From NCBI GenBank assembly GCA_963514095.1, contig OY741271.1:9049604-9113603 (forward strand): DNA of 64,000 nucleotides. Direction: 5' to 3'. Every line of letters begins with the position of its first letter. The first letter of the stretch is position 1. The translations under genes were made by a program, and so were the position numbers. Under the pieces are notes generated by a model that did not search any database, was not told the DNA's origin, and was given only the letters and a program-made list of their open reading frames with translations. The stretch is from Eutrigla gurnardus. Its lineage: Eukaryota > Chordata > Actinopteri > Perciformes > Triglidae. Below, in pieces: positions 13,258 through 27,659 of this stretch.

Positions 13258-14366
13258 ATGAATAGATTGACCGATAAATCCCCCTACCTGATTGTGCTTT
13301 TATTGTGAAATCCCACTGGGAAATGTGTACCTGTTCTGCATAAATCAAGGCAGTAAAGTCAACACAGACAATATGATTTCCATCTGTGGCCACAATTTCA
13401 CACAAGCAACTTTGCCTCTTTACCAGTAATGCTTGAAGCTTATGTAGCGCTGACAGCTAATTTCGAGTGTACCCGAACGACTTGCACCCTTTTTCCAACA
13501 GAGTGTACACTTGCCAGTTGGAGCGACCTCAATTTACCTGACATCTGAGCTCCGCCGCAAACTCAATCCAACGCTTTGTGTAGCCTTTGCTCCTTCCGCT
13601 CAGACACAACTCTGGATCTACTCCGTCGCTTTTCTGTTTTGTTCCGGCAGTTCCCCCGGCTTGTACATTTTGTTTGGATGAGTACTGCGGCAATAAAAGC
13701 AACTCGCAGTCGTCTCGGCTCTGCTTTATGCCTAATTTAAACTTTATAGAAAATGTCAGGTCGCCTCTCCTAAAGTCTGGACTGCTCTTATAAATCACTA
13801 ACAAGTTCTCGTGGTGAAGTTAAACTAATTTGTTGGATTTGTGAACCAGACCAGCGTGTTTTCAGATTGAGGAAAAACAGACCTCGCTGAGGAACGAGAT
13901 GACCTCGTCCTCGGCTCAATAAATAGATTGTCACTGATGTAAATGGAAGATTAGCATTTAAACACAGCAGCTGAAACCCAGCGTTTTCCCCTCCCAATCA
14001 GATGGTCCTGTCTTTATTATTTAATAAGAACTTTGCTGTAGTTTTCTTATTTTATACCCCCCCTCCCCCCCTTCTGCTCTGACTGCACATATTTATAATG
14101 CTATTCGTGCTTCATAGCTTCCTTTCATCCGCATCCAATTAAGATAATCTTGAAAAGGTTTTGTTGGCTGTATGTTATTCAGAAATCTCCTCTTTTTGAG
14201 ATGATTTTTCTTGTTCCTGTAAGTCCTTTATAGCTAAAATGGTACATTTTCTACATTGAGATTATTTCTGATTCATCTTATCTCATTTACATTTCAATTA
14301 TTTTGACTACAATCGAAGAGAAAGTTTGTGTCTACGGTGTTATCAAGGTCACATTCGTTGTCAGCT

Positions 14367-14515
14367 TATAATTATTTCCATCATTGATTAACCTCATGAT
14401 TGCTTTTTTCAATCAACAATTTGTTTAATTGTGTAGTCTATAACATGTCAGACTCAATGAAAAAGTCCCATCTCATATTACCAGAGGCTAATGTCTCCAA
14501 ATGTCCACGCAACAG
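14367..14515. mobile_element. degraded fish interspersed repeat (TAGGGCTGCAAC family)
   Basis: The words ATCATTGATTAACCTCATGA, AATTGTGTAGTCTATAACATGTCAG and TCTCCAAATGTCC follow the order I remember for the abundant percomorph repeat that starts TAGGGCTGCAAC and contains a GATTAATC core. The match is from memory and the copy is diverged and truncated. It is non-coding. Confidence 0.5.
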
Positions 14516-15112
14516 CCCTGTGTAACCGGGATAGCATTATGACAATGACTTCAACCATAACGTCCAATAGCCAGTCAATTAATGGAACCGCTTCATCACT
14601 ATAAATCAATCTAAGACTGTGATAAAGGTTGTGTGGACATGTAAATGAAGTGGTGAACACTGTGATCATTTACATTGATTTAACAATACTTCACTGCCCC
14701 GTCTTTTACAGTGTTAGTGACTGCAACACAGTTAGTCCATCGCAGCCTGAAGTAAAGTCATTGTAAGACCACCAGCTCCACACATGGAATCAAAACAACG
14801 CACACACACACACACCCACACACACCCACACACACGACTCACACTGTGTCATTGTTAGGGCCGACACCATTAACACAGCACCGCCGTGCTTTAGCTCACA
14901 TCAGCTACATTTTTCTCTCCCTTTCTCTCTCTGTCTCTGTCACGGGAAACCGTTGGCTTGGGAAAGGAGAACGCTGTGGCAGCTTTTAATTATGTTGGTT
15001 GCTAACTGCCAAGTCAGATTGTGTATGTACAGTATGTGTGTGTGTGTGTGTACATACATGTGCACACTTGTATTCATCAGCCATGAGCTTTTGTAGAGCT
15101 GTCTTGCAGGAT

Positions 15113-15115
<3 letters not shown>

Positions 15116-15171
<56 letters not shown>
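15116..15171. repeat. (CA)n microsatellite
   Basis: Perfect CA array of about 56 bp. Confidence 0.97.
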
Positions 15172-15173
<2 letters not shown>

Positions 15174-15258
15174 CCATCAACATCAACCAGCTTTTGGTCA
15201 GTCAGAGAACCAACTGTAACAACAATGTAACTGTGCACATGCAGGCACATAATCATAC

Positions 15259-15331
<73 letters not shown>
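15259..15331. repeat. compound (GT)n-(AT)n microsatellite
   Basis: About 19 bp of GT pass directly into about 54 bp of pure AT. The AT part is self-complementary and can form a cruciform. Confidence 0.97.
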
Positions 15332-15334
<3 letters not shown>

Positions 15335-15734
15335 TAGCTCATATCCCACCTACGCAGCTCGTGCCTCAGTGGTATCCATTAATCCCGCAACATGGATGTT
15401 AATTCACAGAACACCAGCAATTATTGGTGTTAATGATTTGAAAGGCTCCCATCAGGTTACACTGAACGAATGCTGTGAGACAGAAGACAGTTTAACAATT
15501 ATATTTTTGTAATTTATGCAGAAAAAAAATATTTTGCATGCAGAAAAACTAAAAAAAAAAAAAAAAAAGGCTCCACGGATCCAGACCATGTGGTTGAACT
15601 TCTGAGTGTTTAGTCTCCAAAGATTTATTAGGAATAAAATAAGCATAAGTGAATATGAACACTTACAGGTTACCGGCGTGTTGCTGAACCCAAAGAACTG
15701 GGGTTGCTTTTGACAGCTGAATTCTCAACTCATG

Positions 15735-15955
15735 TTTGTTTTCATTATTGATTAATGTAGCAATTAATCATTCAGTCTCGAGTATGTTGAAAAGACGGAG
15801 AGAGCCTAAGGGGACAGCTTGTTTGTCCGACGTTAGAAGAGAAGAACAGGAAATCTTTATATGGGAGAAACTGGAACCACAGAATGCTCCAGTGCCAATA
15901 AATAACCTGTCAAAGGACTAATCAATCCATCGTTTCGACATTAACTGAAATTAAA
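15735..15955. mobile_element. degraded fish interspersed repeat (TAGGGCTGCAAC family)
   Basis: It begins with TTCATTATTGATTAATG. Its later part (AACAGGAAATCTTTATATGG, AAACTGGAACCACAGAATG, GACTAATCAATCCATCG) follows the 3' half of the same repeat family as remembered. It seems internally deleted. It lies directly left of another copy starting at 15979. Confidence 0.6.
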
Positions 15956-15978
15956 AACATTTCCACAAATCAAAAGAC

Positions 15979-16065
15979 TAGGGCTGCAACTAATCATTAT
16001 TTTCATTATCGATTAATTAATTATTCCCTCAATTAAATTGATTAATTGGTTGGACTATACAGTGT
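15979..16065. mobile_element. 5' end of a TAGGGCTGCAAC-family repeat
   Basis: It starts exactly with TAGGGCTGCAAC followed by TAATCATTATTTTCATTATCG and GATTAATTGGTTGGACTATA, the typical left end of this fish repeat. The copy stops after about 85 bp, probably truncated by another insertion or a deletion. Confidence 0.65.
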
Positions 16066-16159
16066 GTAAGTGTGAAACGACCAAGCCACTAAACTCCAAG
16101 CTGTGGTTTAACGGGAAAGCCGTTTGAGATACTTATCCATAATCAATACATTACTGATA

Positions 16160-16690
16160 CCAGATGACAGTCGGCCCGTCCCTCCCGGCAGGAGTGGCGA
16201 TGTCTTTTATTTCTTTGGAGGTCACAACAAAACATATTTTAGCAGCCTATAAGAAAGGCTTACTGAAAATAAATCTTTATCAGTTGAAGTGTACGCATTG
16301 TTTTAAAAATGTGATCGCCCTATTCGATGGGGATTTGAAGCCACTATATCTATCTATACTCTTTTCAAAGCCTCCGGACTCCATCGACAAACATAGTAAT
16401 TTCACCTTGGAGAACAGAGAATTGCTGGTCCACCTCTGCCTGGATGGGTCAGTTTGTTTGTGATAATGTGTGACTTTGGTAAATCCAAAATAACCATTTC
16501 AAACACCAGCGTTCCCTACTTTTACGTGGCTTATATATGTGTTGCTGCTTCCCCCGTCCACAGCAGTACACCATTTTGCTCCTGCTACTCCTGTTTGTTT
16601 CTCCAAACTGGGAACATGACGACCGACATCTACTGTCAGTAAAACACCCACTATGGATATGAACCTCATGCAACCCCCCTTTCAAACACA
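16160..16690. repeat. possible interspersed repeat, unclassified
   Basis: The stretch abuts the truncated TAGGGCTGCAAC copy and reads like a dispersed fish repeat I believe I have seen (phrases such as TGGATGGGTCAGTTTGTTTG and ACCTCATGCAACCCCCCTTT). I cannot name the family. There is no coding capacity beyond short frames. Confidence 0.3.
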
Positions 16691-18776
16691 CAAACTGTTC
16701 CTCAGCAAAGAGATTTTCCCAACATCGCTCAATAAATGATCACATGGTTATCCAATTACCGAGGCTGTGATTCAGAGTTAACCTTGTCCAGTGCAGATTT
16801 GAAAGCACGACTGCACCCGTCAGCGCTCAGACCTTTTAGATTTATCACCCAGATTATATTAGATCCACTTACATTAAATGAATGTGTGTCTTACATGTAC
16901 TGAAGCTTTATGAGGCTTTAGGAGACACTGTTACGCCACCACCGGTAGCCCCGGTGTCTCAGCAAACATCTGCTCTGTTGAGACGTCCTTGAGCCAGACA
17001 CCGAATCCCTACCAGCTGCAGGGCTGCTCTCCGCTCGCTCTGCTTGACCTCTGATGTCCCAGAGGAGGGCGAGCTGAAATAAAAGGCATCAATCAATATA
17101 AAGGTACACAGACCTGATCTCATGAGGACCAGATAGTGGATCTTATTGCATTACTACGTGTGGCAGTGAACCAGACAGCCTCCACGCACACATGCATGTC
17201 CACTGCTGTCTTTAATGGTATCATCCATACAGTACATTAATGGGAATTTACATACTTCTGCTAGTGTTTTTTTCTAATCTTCAGATTTTAGTTAAAAGAC
17301 TGGACTGGACCTTTATGGCAATTGTTTAAACTGGCAGGCATATTTTACACTCTATATCTGCCACACACATCACTTTGATAATAAAGGCTAATTTATAATG
17401 GGCATATGAGCATCCCTACGGCTGTTGGATGCATAGAAGTGGCCAACCTTCTCAGTTGTTAGTTATGGAGTAAATATGCAGTGAATTGAGGAATGTGGTG
17501 TCATTTGATAAGCACAGGCATGCCAGGCCACATTCAACGACACGGGGGAATGCAGGGAGGAACGGTATGAATGCTCACAGGGCTCCGCAATAACAGCTGC
17601 CCTGTTGCCCTGGGCAACCAAACTGCCGTCAACCTTCCTGGTTAGGAAACCAATTTTTCTCTGTTCCAGAAAAATGTGTCTTTCACCTTTGGTGTGGAAT
17701 CTTCTTCTTCAGCGAATGACAAGTAAGGTTAATTAGCAGCACAGGGAACCTGTAAACTCTGAAAGGGTTAGCACTTCAATAGGGGCACCCAAAGGAACTA
17801 AGCCTGATATTCAGTGCTGGAGATCTGACGTCATTGGGCTCGCTAACCTTCCGCTAGCTTGTGTTTCTCAGACTGCAATTGAAGATTTCTAATCAGCCTT
17901 TCTGAAAAAGGTGAATCATGTTTTGAGGATTCAGTCCAAAGCCTCTTGTTAAGTATCTAATACAGCACGTGGAATTGGAACTGTAACTCCCATTCTCCAT
18001 CTTCGTTCCATCTATTATATTTAGTTATAAGTTTCTTCCTTATCAATCATATTTCCCAATGTCCTCTCCCAATGTCACCTGTATACAGTTTTAACTGCTG
18101 CCTGTAAACATCCACACTCAGCCCTTCCAGCTCGTCCTCGTAGATCTTGGGTTATGGGGAAAATGGTGTTTGGTCAAGGCAGCTAAAAGAAGAAATATGA
18201 AATAAACCACAACATACAGTTGAACAAGGTTTTGTTGTGGGTGTTGTAGTTATTAATGTAATTATTTTGTGAATTAGATTTTCTTACTTTTGCAGCAGAA
18301 CCACTTTTGTTCTTGATATACAGACTGGAAATAAGGGTTCTAGCTGAACCTACACCACTGTTATGGGAATCTGATTATCTCACAACCCTTTCAAGCCCAG
18401 AATGATCTGCTGCGTCTCCATATTAGAGAGAGACTCTTAACAAGAGTGAGTAATGACAGAGCTTGTTCTAAAATATGCAACCCATGTGTGATCTAAATAT
18501 AGTATGCTAATATTAGTTAATCACTGTTCATTTTCAAACTGAATTTCAGTAAATGTGCAGCCATGTGTAAAAGAGATAGAAATTATATTCTTCTGATCTT
18601 TACCATTCTCATTTTTTATGGCTTAAACATGAGGCATTATAACAGAAAACAAATATCATTCCATGATAAACAAACAAAATATGGTGACCATTCTGTCGAT
18701 TTTGGGAACCGAGAGCTTGGTTGCCAGCCTGCCAACCAGTTTATAAACTTCCAGCCCTGATGTAACACTGTGATCT

Positions 18777-18799
18777 GTGTGTGTGTGTGTGTGTGTGTG

Positions 18800-18853
<54 letters not shown>
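18777..18853. repeat. (GT)n microsatellite, one interruption
   Basis: About 77 bp of GT with a single C insertion near 18801. Confidence 0.97.
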
Positions 18854-18854
<1 letters not shown>

Positions 18855-18972
18855 GCCTCACTTAATTTTACTGGCATACAGAAATAGGCATAAACTGGTT
18901 AACACAGTGTGATCTGTCTAGCTATGATTGTGAGTGTTATGTGCAAATCTGCATACTGAAAGTGTGTCTGTT

Positions 18973-18978
<6 letters not shown>

Positions 18979-19022
<44 letters not shown>
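18979..19022. repeat. (TG)n microsatellite
   Basis: TG array of about 44 bp. Confidence 0.97.
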
Positions 19023-19025
<3 letters not shown>

Positions 19026-19587
19026 AGCCACTTGTGTGTTTGCATGCCCAGCTGTTAATGTAGCGGAGCCACAGCGGTGTGGGTCAGGATGGGCTAAGCG
19101 TTCCAAAGAGAGGAAATGAAGACAAATGAACAGAGTGGAGCTTAACACTCTTCCAGTCAGCTCCATATTACTTATCCTCCACACACCCTCCCCTCCTTCC
19201 CCTTCCCAACTTCCTTCTCTCTCCCTGAGAAATATTAAAAGCCTCAGAAAAAGACTCCCGACACGCTAATGAAAAGCGTAAAAGCATGACAATTTTTTTT
19301 TGAGTGCTGCTTCTGCGTCACCCGCAATTATCTCCACAGCGGTGGCAGCCGGTCCCACGGTGCTATGATACTAATGCTGGAGCCGGCAGTGCTTGGACGC
19401 CACCCATAAATTTGAATCTGCACTTTTCCCTTGCTAACATAACCCATCCACTCCCATTGCGTGTGTGTGTGTGTCTGCATTATGTGAGGTTATGACCTCA
19501 GTGGACGGTGCACTTTGATTTTCTGAAAATAACACAATCATATGCTACATTCACCTTTCAGGGTTATTAAGAGAGAGGCTGTTGTAA

Positions 19588-19688
<101 letters not shown>

Positions 19689-19812
19689 AGGGTGTAGGAC
19701 AGTGATGGTAGCAGGGTTTAAATTGACCAGAGCTCTTCTGAAATATAGACACTCTCTAATAGGCTCTATTTGCCTCTCTACTCTCATTTTGGAGTACAGG
19801 CAAGGGGAGGGG

Positions 19813-19814
<2 letters not shown>

Positions 19815-19849
<35 letters not shown>
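19815..19849. repeat. (GA)n microsatellite
   Basis: GA array of about 35 bp on the + strand. Confidence 0.96.
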
Positions 19850-19851
<2 letters not shown>

Positions 19852-22800
19852 CACTTTTTACAATGACATCGCAGTTCATCCTTTTTATTTTCTCGCCGCT
19901 TCACTCGGAGGGACGGCAGTTGAAGAGGGAGGAAGGAGAAAAAGAAAATGAAGTGATATATGGCCATATTGATCGACAGGTCAGGACTATTGATCAGAGA
20001 GTGGAGAGAGTGGGAGGTGGAGGAGGAGGTGGGACGGGAGGAGTTGTGGGGGATGATGGAGTGTCTTGTCTGGGCAGGAGAACAACTAGGGGGTTAACCC
20101 CCATGAACAGCTACGAGGCCCATGGGGTTCATTATGGACGGGTGCAAAACTAGGGCACCCACGGCTCAGCCGGCCCAGGCGTCTCCCCCGAGGAGCCGCT
20201 TTCATCAACTCCTCATGATGGGGAGAAGCTCTGCGCTCCATTTTTCATGGAGGCGCTTTCCAGCCAGGCACATCAATATTAATCTATAGGCTTTAGGGTA
20301 AGGTAATGCCCTTTTACCTCCTGGATCTCCAATTCTCTTCTAAATGGAGACATCAAGGAGGATCTCCCTTCCAATTTTCACTTCTTTTCCCCATATGGTG
20401 GCACTAATACCGACTGGCAAAAAGCTAGCTGGCTCCATTTCCCACTTTAAACACAATTCAACATGCTTTTTTCAGAATTGCTAATTTCGTTTCCAGCTAT
20501 CCTCCGGTCTCTCCAGTGACTTCGGCACTGAGTCTATGGGCACCTCGTTGTGATTAGGAATAGCGATGGGGAGCATATGGAGGAGGCTGCCTCCCTTTTA
20601 TCCAGTGCAGACCAGCTCAGCACTTGAGAGCAGCCGCTTCCTGGCCCGCCTTCCAAGCTCTCCCCAGGTTGTCTCTGAGTCTCATCCTGCTGCCATCTGC
20701 CACTGACTTGGGCTCTCTCCAGAAATCCTGCAAAAAAAAATCCTGCAAATCGGAGCACCCTCTTTTCTCAGTAGTAGGAGCCAGCATGGAGGCCCAGTTT
20801 CCTCTCCAGCTCTTTACTTTGAAGGAAACTGCCGATGGTTTTTAGCCGCCCCCGACAATAGTGAGCACAAACATTTATTCCGGTCATATGGGAGTAAGTG
20901 AAGCAGGGATTTGACGAGCAACGTGTGAAGTCACGTGTTCATGCCGTCAAATGCCAAACCCTTCATCTAGCGCTCAGCGAATAATTTGAGCTCATATTTT
21001 GAAAAGTCTAATGGGGACTTTGTTTGTTTTATGTGTGTATTTTCTTGAACAGTGAACTTATAAGGTTTATTTTTGCCAAACAAAAACACAATTTCCTACT
21101 TATAACCACTGCTGGTGTTGGGATAATTCAGGGAAATGAAGTAGTCAGCCCTGTAAGAAGTTACCATCTGAAAGCGGACGTGAATTTCATGTTCAAATAC
21201 CATCTTTCCCAAGAACACATGAATGCATAAAATAAATCTCATAACAGTAGTTTATCTGGCTCTTTTGGGGACGTTAAGTGGTCCATTAGCGATTTCTGGT
21301 TAAATGTAATGTCCTAATGTTACGCTAAAATCCAGATTTATTGCTGGGAACTTGGCGAGTGCTGAAATCGGTTTTACTTGCTATGTTCCATGCAGCTGCA
21401 ACTGCAGTTATGCTGGTTAACACCACAGGATAGTTGTGCTTTTCATACACAAAGCAAGAAAATGAAACATCACACTTCTATTACTCAGTATGACATGTTA
21501 TGTGTTTGCTTTGAGGAGAAAAGGTCTCACAGTTTTTCTGAGGCAGCCTCACATTATTATACAGCATGAAACATTCTTCTGCAGTATGAGATTTGACATT
21601 TGATAGATTCAGATTGTACCTCCTTGTAGAAGGCAGCTTTTAGGCAACCTGAAATCTGAAATATAATCACAAAAAACTTGCCAACCCCAACCATTTTTTG
21701 CTGATAACCTCTGGGATATCTCTCTTAATCAGGTGCGGAGGTTTGGCTATGAGCCGACACCCACTGGCTTTGTGCAAAGTTGGCATCGCTGCCCAGTTAT
21801 TCTGTGTTTTCTCTCGGAAGCGAAGTGGTTTGTAGTGGAAATGAAGCAGAGAGAATGTGTCTGCAACCCCACGCTGTGGCAACAGTGACAGAGAGGCGAG
21901 CGTTACCCTCTGCTGCTCCTTCTCCCCGCTCACACCAACACTCCCTCTGAATATACGAAGTCAGAGGGAAACGCAACGCTGATGAAACAGTTGATGATGC
22001 CGAGGGGAAACGGAGGGAATAGAGAGCGGAGTGCGTGAACGCTGGCGTGGAGAAGCTGAGATGACGTGAGCTTTTGGCACCTTGGCGGGTTTTTGCGTGC
22101 GCGATTGGATGCCTCAGCATGTGCGTGTCCTTGCAATCCCCTCGCGTGGACGCCATCCTTTGTGACAAATCGGCCCTCACACTCCCACACAATGTCTATT
22201 TGCAATTAGCATGTGCGTGTGTGTTATGAAAACCCAGTCTTTGTGTTTAGAGTCCATTACAGGTCTCTGCGCCTGGAGCTCAGACGACGAGCTCCAAGTC
22301 GTGAACAAAAGAGGGCTCCTCTCCTCATAATACTGGCTTAACTGAATAATTGAATTCAGCGGGGCACTGGCAGCCATGCCGGTTTTCTTCATGTATATTG
22401 CAGGCCAGCAGTCATCTGTTCTCAAGGAGCATCTCTGGCTGCATGCTGCTGAGTTTGTGGAGGAGATGTGAGGTGACAGAATAGGGCTCTGTCACCAATG
22501 CCTCCATTATTGATAAGATCGGGGCGGAGGGAAGCTCAGAGAGAGAACAGGGATAAAAACAGGAACACCACGAAGCTAAAAAGTGTGTTCATTGCCAACA
22601 CACAGCGTGGTCCCATTCCCCGTGTGACTCGTTAAGAATAGCTTCGATCATGTCGATCATCTTCACGACTTCATCCTCACCACGCATTTCTCTCTTCCTT
22701 CCTCCCTGTTTTCTTTCCCTGCTCCTGTCCCTGCCTGATAAAGACAACAACTTTTTTTTTCTTCATATAGCCTTCTGTATTTTTGTCTCGTAATGAGCAA

Positions 22801-25365
22801 GATAAGGCAGATGTGCTAAGCCGTCAAAAAACGGTCATAATCCAGGTCTGATAAATGAAGAAGCAGCACCTGCTATATTCTGAGACGCGTGGCTATAAGG
22901 GGAAAATCGTGATCGTCTTGAAAGATGTGGCTCCTGGTTTGTAGATGCGGATGATTGTCAAGATATCTCGACACCCACATTGTATGTGCTGTGGTCGGTG
23001 TGAGGAGACGAGTAGTTAGATGTTGGTTTATTGCCCTGTCGAATTTGAAGTGAACCATATCTATTCATAACCCTCATTGAGACCTTTATCGATCCCATGC
23101 TCGGTATAGGAGAACACCTCTTCCTAACTAATTAACAGGGGTCAATGGATTACCAATAAATCACAGTGTGCATCACCGATTATGAACATAATATATGAGG
23201 GTTGGACCGCAGGCTGATCACACTCCCACAACCCTCACAGCTCTGGGGTTGCTCTTTAAATATTGTGTTTGGAAACCTCTCTCAACAAGGTCTCCATCTA
23301 ATTGCCTCGGTAATCATTGAGTTCTCTACGGCCACACGAAGGGAACAAAAGAGGTCTGCTACTACTAGTTACTTCTCACACTCAAGTAGAAACACTTTGG
23401 CTGTAGAGAGTGCCTGCCAACAATGGAATGAATAGTGGTAAGGAAAGGAAATGTTGAGAGTTGCTCTACATTCTTAGACATTTAACCTGATTAAGATAAA
23501 AGTCAATCAGCTTCAAACTGTTTATGAAATAAGACTTTTGTATTTTACATTGACGATATAAAAGCACATTAAGTCGGAGAGTAAAACGAGAGGGGGAACT
23601 TAGAAAATAAACTTTTGAAAAGTCAAAGACCATGACATAGAGAGCTCTTGTCGCCATGGTTGCAATAATAAACATGTGATTAAGGCTATGGGCGTTAAAA
23701 AAAGGATTTCCCCATCAGGAAATGAACTACTGTGTTAGAGTCCGATGTTGCATTGACCCATCAGGACCTCCTTCCTACGCAAACTCAAACTTATGTTGTG
23801 TCGGGTACTTGCTGAAACAACATATTGTTCTCCTTGGGAGGACAGTCTCTAACCACACTGTAACAACTTCTCCATTCCACCTTGTCTGTAGGTGTAAAAC
23901 GGCTGGCGTACTTTCAAAGAAACTGAAGCTTTGGAAGGTTTTTTCTTTAAATTCACAAATAATTCCAGCAGGACTTCATTAAAATACAATAAAAAAGTAA
24001 CCATAGCCAAGGGAGACTTGAAACAGCAATGATAGAATCTCAGAGAAGTAGCAACAAAGACAGAAATACAAAAGACCTGAAGCTGCCATGTATTCAAATT
24101 CTCGCCTATAGATTTTATACAGAGATGTAAATAATGGCAATGAACAGTACCAATCACGCTGTTTTCGTAGCCCGTCGTAGACAGACACACGGTGAGTGCA
24201 CATTCGATTTTTCCCTTTATTTATAGAGACCTAGAGGAAATTGTTTCTGCATCAATTATGCCGCCATCTTCAGAGTGTTCGCAGCTGGTGAGGATTTTTT
24301 TTCGATTTAGAATGTTTAATGGCACATGTAGAATCTGGGATTTGAGTTCATACTTTGCGTTAACCTCCCTTCACCTCCTTTCTTTCTCTCATACATTATT
24401 TCTTATAATAACTTACCCCCCCCCCCCTCCTTGGCTCTGTCTCCAACTTTATCTCTCACTCTCTGGAAAGCCGTCGACTGGTAAATAAGTTCATCCTGCG
24501 TGTTGGCCAGGTCAGGGCCCCGGCGCCCAGCCGTACCAGCGCTTACGTTACATTCAGGAAGCAGGGGAGGGAAATTGATTGGCCTTTTTATGTGAGGGAA
24601 TGAGAAAATACTGTACCAGCCTGCACAAAGACGTACTCACATACTCAAAACACTCCATATTCAAGCAGAGAACCGCGGCTAAAAGCACAGAGAAAATAAA
24701 CCACAAGCTCTTTACGGTTTGTTTTCGTCAATTTCTTCACTCTGCAGTTGCCCTGATAAGAACAGCACAGTTGAAAAAAGGAGGACAAGTGAAAAGTTGT
24801 TTTCCTTCTGAAAATCCTTTAAAAGAGTATCCATTATTTCCCTCCTTCATCCTTCTTTTCACTTAACTGGTTTAGAGTGATTTTCTCCCATGGAGCTGGT
24901 ATGGAGGGGTGCTACTTTGTGAGCAGATGTTTTCTTTATTTCATGCAGGGCAGTGTATGATTGCAGCGAGATCGATAATTCACTGCATTGGTCCCCTGAG
25001 GACCACTAATCAGAGATCAATGGGAACCTTGTAGGTTCGCTTTGAACTTTTCAGATATTGTACAAATATAACTGCTGCCCACCGTTGCGTTTATTTCTTA
25101 ATTTTCCTGCAATTTTCATTTTGCAGTGGCCGAGTACATGAAGTCTGGACTGTAAATAATCATGTGGACCGGTGCGGACAGCAACTTCTCTGCAACTGTT
25201 AATCGATATTGCGCGATATATGGCCTGTCTCCACACCTACGCACTTACAGTATAGCGTATAGCCTCAGAGAGAGAATTTGATTTTTAAAATGAGATTCTC
25301 CCCCCGAAGCATTTAACAGAGGGAACGTGATCGAGAGAACTGCAGCAAATAACACATCCATACAG

Positions 25366-25369
<4 letters not shown>

Positions 25370-25405
<36 letters not shown>
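25370..25405. repeat. (GT)n microsatellite
   Basis: GT array of about 36 bp ending in GCGTGCGC, an alternating purine-pyrimidine extension. Confidence 0.96.
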
Positions 25406-25408
<3 letters not shown>

Positions 25409-27659
25409 CGCATAAACCACCTGTGAGCATGACGGAAAGTTTCCACTCCCTGACCTGATGAGGTAAGCTGCTCTCTGTGCCGGGCGGCATCACCAGCTGT
25501 TCCCATAGCAACCTATCCCCTCACCGCGAAGGTCTTCTGGCATGGCTACATTGATAGAGAGTCTAAAGACCTCTCATAGAGAGATGGAGAGAGGGAGAGA
25601 GGGAGAGTGAGGGAGGAGAGGACTGTTAAAAGCCGGCCGGGCCGAGGAGCACATCTGTATTACTTAGCGTCAGCTGAAAAGAAAGGCTCCCTTTATTAGG
25701 AAGTAAGTGGAAGATGTCCCTCAGGAGTGCTAGAGCTTAATGAATTTGGACTCATTCAACATTAATGCGATGTCGCTTCGATGCGATGCGAGCTGTGTCT
25801 CACTCCATCACGTTCCGTTTCCTGATTTCCTGCCAGTCAGTAGGTCATTAGTCAATGTTGCAGCCACCGTCTGCAGATTCAATCTTATCACAGCACAGTT
25901 GGCTTCACCTGAACGGGTTATTCCACACGTTTGCCACATGTGCGTCACCGTCCCGGCAGTCCCGCTAATTCAGCCGCTATTCTTGTCACCCATGTAAAGT
26001 TCAGGGACTGTGAATTATTCATGGACAGCTTTCCTTCAAAGCTTTCCCTTCCTTTTGACTCCTTTTTCCTTTCGGGCCGAAGCACACCAGTCTGCTGTGA
26101 AATCATTCAAAAACGTGACGGGTGCCCCCTCCTCCCCGCTACGCACCACAGTGCTGCTTCCCCAAAGTAGCCATTTTGAGTTTGTCAAGGCGATTCTGTC
26201 AAGCCTTATTGGGTCCGAATGCGTTCATGCTTGCCGCAACAGTCCATTTCTCCCTTTCTCACTTTGTTTGTGGTAAATGCAACAAGGCGGCAAGACAATG
26301 AAACTGAAAGATCATTTCACCGCAAACACGGGCTGCAGAGACATTTTCTTCACTCAGTAGAAACAATCTCAAAGTAATAGGAACTGGTGGTTTTTCGGGG
26401 CATACTTATTGAATCTGTGTCCGTCTGAATGTATGTTGAAAAGCAGGCAACTGGCACAAATGTCACACAGATAATAGATTATATAATGAAATGTCGTGTC
26501 TCTCATCCACCATGCATGGAATCAAACGAGTATTTTGAAACTGAATTTGAAAGCACACATGTTGCATCCCCATGGTCTGTGTTGTGGAATGGTCAATAAA
26601 AAACTAGCATCCTGTTCGTCAGAAACAGAACCCTGCAGCAGAACTATGCTAGGCATTCTTTCCACTAGTAAGACTTGACATATATTTTTTTTACTCAGGC
26701 TTTAATCACAACAACACGATCCCTTGAGAGCATTCTTAAGGCTCTGACACTGTGTCATATTTAATGGATGCGCCGTCCAAACACGGGGTGAAGTGTTACC
26801 TGTACAAGACGTTTGCCTTGACAAGCACAAACTCGACATGCTGTCTTTTCTCACCAATGGGATTTTCTTCCTACGGCCCGAGTAGGGAGAAAAAAACAGC
26901 ATGGGAGTGAAGCTTTTAACGCTGCTTGGCTGGAGGGAGATTACCTTACAGACTTACATGGACGTGCATGCATGTGCACACACATACACACACACACGTT
27001 GCACAAAGAAAGCTTCCTTTCATGCTTTTTCTTCACTCCTGAAATGCCTGCAAAGGTGTTTCTAACAAGTCTGAAATAGATGGAACCGGATAGACAGGGT
27101 TCGATTTTATGACACTGGGCGTTAACATTTTCTGTTGTTGAAAACGTATTGAAATATAGTATTAACTTTCATCCTGTTGTGACATTGTAGTGCAGTGTAA
27201 GAACAGGGCTGTGCAGCCAAGCACTCCATAGTGAAAAAGGGAAATCATCATCTGAGCTCAGCTGGAAGCTACTTTCTTGCTTAGACTCATCAGAAAAGCA
27301 GACTTGTTTTCCTCCACACGCATACACAAAACACTTTTCAAATCCACACTAGCTTTGAGAGAAAATAATCTCCAAAGGTCATGCCCATTAGTCCCAGTGG
27401 CACAGCTTGGTCGGCCTCATTATAAGCATATCTGTTATCTGTAGACATCTATATGGACATTTAGTATTCTAGCATTATGTGGACAACACTTTTATTTTGA
27501 TATCTTGTGTATAGCCAAGAGATTTCTTTTTTCTTAGCATTATGGATACAGTTATGTGATGGTACTGTAGAGTGCATCCTCAGAACAAGGTGACTTGAAC
27601 CCTTTTAGTATACGTAGGCCTACATAAGAATTTGGACTTTATTATTGGCTACATTCAAA

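Noticed and set aside
27090..27110. GGGTTCGATTTTAT as a tRNA T-loop
   Set aside because: No matching acceptor, D-arm or anticodon stem could be found around it.
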